Positions 5,651 to 6,957 of a DNA stretch of 6,957 bases are shown here, in pieces. The notes beneath the pieces are model-generated. The model saw nothing but the letters and a program-made list of their open reading frames with translations, searched no databases and had not been told where the DNA came from. This stretch comes from Natrialbaceae archaeon Tc-Br11_E2g1 (GTDB taxonomy: Archaea > Halobacteriota > Halobacteria > Halobacteriales > Natrialbaceae): assembly GCA_001564255.1 (NCBI GenBank), contig LKNC01000149.1, positions 1 to 6,957 on the forward strand, read 5' to 3'. How positions within the stretch are numbered: position 1 is the stretch's first letter; every line of letters starts with the position of its first letter. The position numbers and the translations under genes were made by a program.

Positions 5651-5715
5651 GGGGAGTGGTCAGTACCGGTGGATGAAAGACACTTCGAACCGTCGTCGAC
5701 GGTGGGCTTCGGTGA

Positions 5716-6552
5716 CTACGGCCGTGCGGAGTCGTCCGCTCGCTCCCGCACCCACGCGTCGGCCCCGTACTTGCGGGCGGCGAGGTCGCGGGCGGCCTCG
5801 AGTTCGCCCTCGCTCCACTCGCCGGCACTCGCCTCACACCACTCCTCGAGTGCCGTCGCGAGCGTCTCGACGGCTTCCGCACGATCGATCCCCGCCTGCT
5901 CGCGGACGCTCGTCACCCGCTTTCCGAACGTCTCCGGCGAGACGTCGTGGTCGGCGAAGACCCCGAGGTGAGCGTCCACCTCGAGGTCGTAGCTGATCGA
6001 ACCGTGCTGGATGACGACGTCCGTGCGCCGATACTGGGCGTTGCCGCTGATCTTGCGCCCCTCCTCGCCGTCGGAACCGGGAACGACCACGTCGTGGGCG
6101 GGGTGGACGTCCCGGAGATAACAGGCGGGTTCGTGGACGGCCTCGAGTTTCGCACTCGCGAACTCGGCGTCGACGCCCATCCGCGAGAGGCCCTCGAGGA
6201 TCGGCTCACAGAACAGCCCATAGCAGTCCATCAGGTCCCCCGGGACCTCCTCGGCGGGGGCGACGATGGTATAGGAGATGTCGGCGTGGCGGTCGTGGTA
6301 GATCCCGCCGCCGCCGGTCTGTCTGCGGGTGACGTCGATCCCCGCCCGGTCACAAAACTCCCAGTCGACGGAGTCCGCTCGCTGGCCATACCCGAGCGAG
6401 AGCGTACTCGGCTCCCACGAATAGACCCGGGCCGTCCGGACGTCCTCCGCGATCGCCGTCCGCCCGGCGACTTCCTCGAGTGCCATCTGTATCGGTCCCG
6501 TCCGGGGGGCGTCCCGAATGATCCGCCACTCCCGGGAAGCGAGGTCGGTCAT
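5716..6552 (-). CDS. Lipoate-protein ligase / octanoyltransferase family protein (LplA/LipM type)
   Basis: The 278-residue protein has the biotin/lipoate A/B transferase fold (PF03099): substrate loop RRQTGGGGIYHD (76-87), ISYTIV strand, then GRKISGNAQ with the invariant Lys167 and IQHGSISYDL (181-190). It transfers octanoyl or lipoyl groups to lipoyl domains of 2-oxoacid dehydrogenase E2 or GcvH. Cys144, in PACYLRD about 22 residues before GRKISGNAQ, aligns by position with the catalytic cysteine of the Bacillus LipM/LipL enzymes, which E. coli LplA lacks. The length equals B. subtilis LipM (278 residues) and the C-terminal ARKYGADAWV also resembles that group. I therefore lean to a thioester-forming transferase but cannot exclude an ATP-dependent ligase, so no symbol is given. 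ATG 6552 is preferred because the domain begins soon after. An in-frame ATG at 6636 would add a basic, unconserved 28-residue leader. Confidence 0.87.
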   Translation of the reverse strand: MTDLASREWRIIRDAPRTGPIQMALEEVAGRTAIAEDVRTARVYSWEPSTLSLGYGQRADSVDWEFCDRAGIDVTRRQTGGGGIYHDRHADISYTIVAPAEEVPGDLMDCYGLFCEPILEGLSRMGVDAEFASAKLEAVHEPACYLRDVHPAHDVVVPGSDGEEGRKISGNAQYRRTDVVIQHGSISYDLEVDAHLGVFADHDVSPETFGKRVTSVREQAGIDRAEAVETLATALEEWCEASAGEWSEGELEAARDLAARKYGADAWVRERADDSARP

Positions 6553-6686
6553 ACTCGACGAGTCGGTTGGGAAGCCGATAGGGGTTCCGGGACCACGCCG
6601 AACTCGCCGCTCCGGCGATCGCGTCCGGTTGTGCATGATAAACCATTAGGTTTATGCCGTCGGACCGCATCGGTGTGGGTACCGAC
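6553..6686. promoter_or_regulatory. Divergent promoter region between the lipoyl enzyme and mamA
   Basis: On the plus strand TTTATG (6651-6656) is centred about 33 bases before the mamA ATG at 6687, predicting a very short leader. On the minus strand GGTTTATC (6645-6638) would start a transcript near 6614, about 60 bases before the lipoyl-enzyme ATG; a weaker CTATCG near 6579 has leaderless spacing. The two better TATA boxes lie within about 20 bp and face opposite directions, so their polymerases could interfere. Confidence 0.5.
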
Positions 6687-6957
6687 ATGGCCCCCAAAGT
6701 CACCCTCGGTGTGATCGGTTCCGATGCGCACGTCGTTGGCATCACCATCCTCGAGCACGCCCTCGAGGCCGGCGGTTTCGACGTCATCAATCTCGGCGTC
6801 CAGACCTCCCAGGAGGAGTTCGTCGACGCCGCGAAAGCCCACGACGCCGAGGCGATACTCGTTTCCTCCCTCTATGGCCACGCCAAACAGGACTGTGAGG
6901 GCTTTCACGGGAGGATCGAGGCGGCCGGACTCGACGTCACCACCTACATCGGCGGCA
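6687..6957 (+). CDS. mamA: Methylaspartate (glutamate) mutase small subunit, B12-binding; 3' end beyond window
   Basis: The first 90 codons are present and the frame is open at the window edge. The start MAPKVTLGVIGSDAHVVGIT contains the cobalamin-binding motif D-x-H-x2-G (Asp13, His15, Gly18), in which the histidine coordinates cobalt. VSSLYGH (59-65) and a late IGG (88-90) fit the rest of the Rossmann-like B12 domain. The subunit pairs with the large subunit MamB/GlmE to interconvert glutamate and 3-methylaspartate. In haloarchaea this is the entry to the methylaspartate cycle for acetyl-CoA assimilation, so mamB and methylaspartate ammonia-lyase genes are expected just downstream. ATG 6687 is used because it lies next to the first strand; an in-frame GTG at 6675 would add four residues. 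The same gene is often named glmS or mutS in databases. Confidence 0.9.
   Translation, partial: MAPKVTLGVIGSDAHVVGITILEHALEAGGFDVINLGVQTSQEEFVDAAKAHDAEAILVSSLYGHAKQDCEGFHGRIEAAGLDVTTYIGG

Noticed and set aside
4713..5882. Minus-strand open frame of 389 codons overlapping nfo in another frame
   Set aside because: Arg/Pro/Gly-rich shadow composition with no family motifs, while the nfo frame keeps every zinc ligand.
6553..6636. N-terminal extension of the lipoyl enzyme from ATG 6636
   Set aside because: The 28 added residues are basic and unlike the acidic proteome, and the family fold starts after ATG 6552; kept only as an alternative.
5947..6714. Plus-strand open frame of 255 codons opposite the lipoyl enzyme and running past it
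   Set aside because: Antisense to conserved TGGGG and GRKISGNAQ motifs and overlaps the mamA start in a different frame.

Overview
The window is chromosomal DNA from a haloarchaeon (class Halobacteria). The GC content is high, the proteins are acidic, and the haloarchaeal marker genes include archaeosortase A, the division tubulin FtsZ2 with its ribbon-helix-helix regulators, and a methylaspartate (glutamate) mutase small subunit. Several genes are preceded by a TATA-like box about 25-30 bases from the start codon, as expected for archaeal leaderless transcripts. I cannot name a genus from sequence alone.

Layout. Positions 1-307 hold the C-terminal part of an FAD-dependent amine-oxidase / phytoene-desaturase-like gene, but it is broken. 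The last ~64 codons read on the plus strand, while the residues that should come just before them read on the minus strand, and the switch falls at a CTCGAG palindrome (110-115). Next is a plus-strand UspA-type stress protein (343-759). From 764 to 6552 every gene is on the minus strand. In order of transcription they are a LipM/LplA-family lipoyl enzyme, endonuclease IV (nfo), a ribbon-helix-helix plus double-zinc-ribbon protein (cdrL-like), a 59-residue ribbon-helix-helix protein (cdrS-like), ftsZ2, archaeosortase A (artA) and an ICC-like metallophosphoesterase. At the right edge the plus-strand start of mamA/glmS (glutamate mutase small subunit) runs off the window and diverges from the lipoyl enzyme.

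How it fits together. The core is a cell-division module: cdrL, then cdrS and ftsZ2 separated by 4 bp, then artA, whose TGA overlaps the ATG of the phosphoesterase (ATGA). FtsZ2 builds the division ring, CdrS/CdrL are its transcription factors, and ArtA processes and lipid-anchors surface proteins such as the S-layer glycoprotein, work that is reported to occur at midcell. The gene-free stretch between cdrL and cdrS (3963-4170) looks like a regulatory hub. It has a good BRE/TATA promoter, a perfect 8-bp inverted repeat GTAAGACG-AC-CGTCTTAC just after the predicted transcription start, further copies of the same octamer on both sides (including two inside cdrL), and a GC hairpin in the leader. 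I read this as a probable operator array for CdrS and/or CdrL.

The main candidates for follow-up are this octamer array, the inversion junction near position 110, the ftsZ2-artA linkage, and a cysteine in the lipoyl enzyme at the place where LipM/LipL amidotransferases carry their catalytic residue. No CRISPR, tRNA, rRNA, insertion sequence or attachment site was seen.
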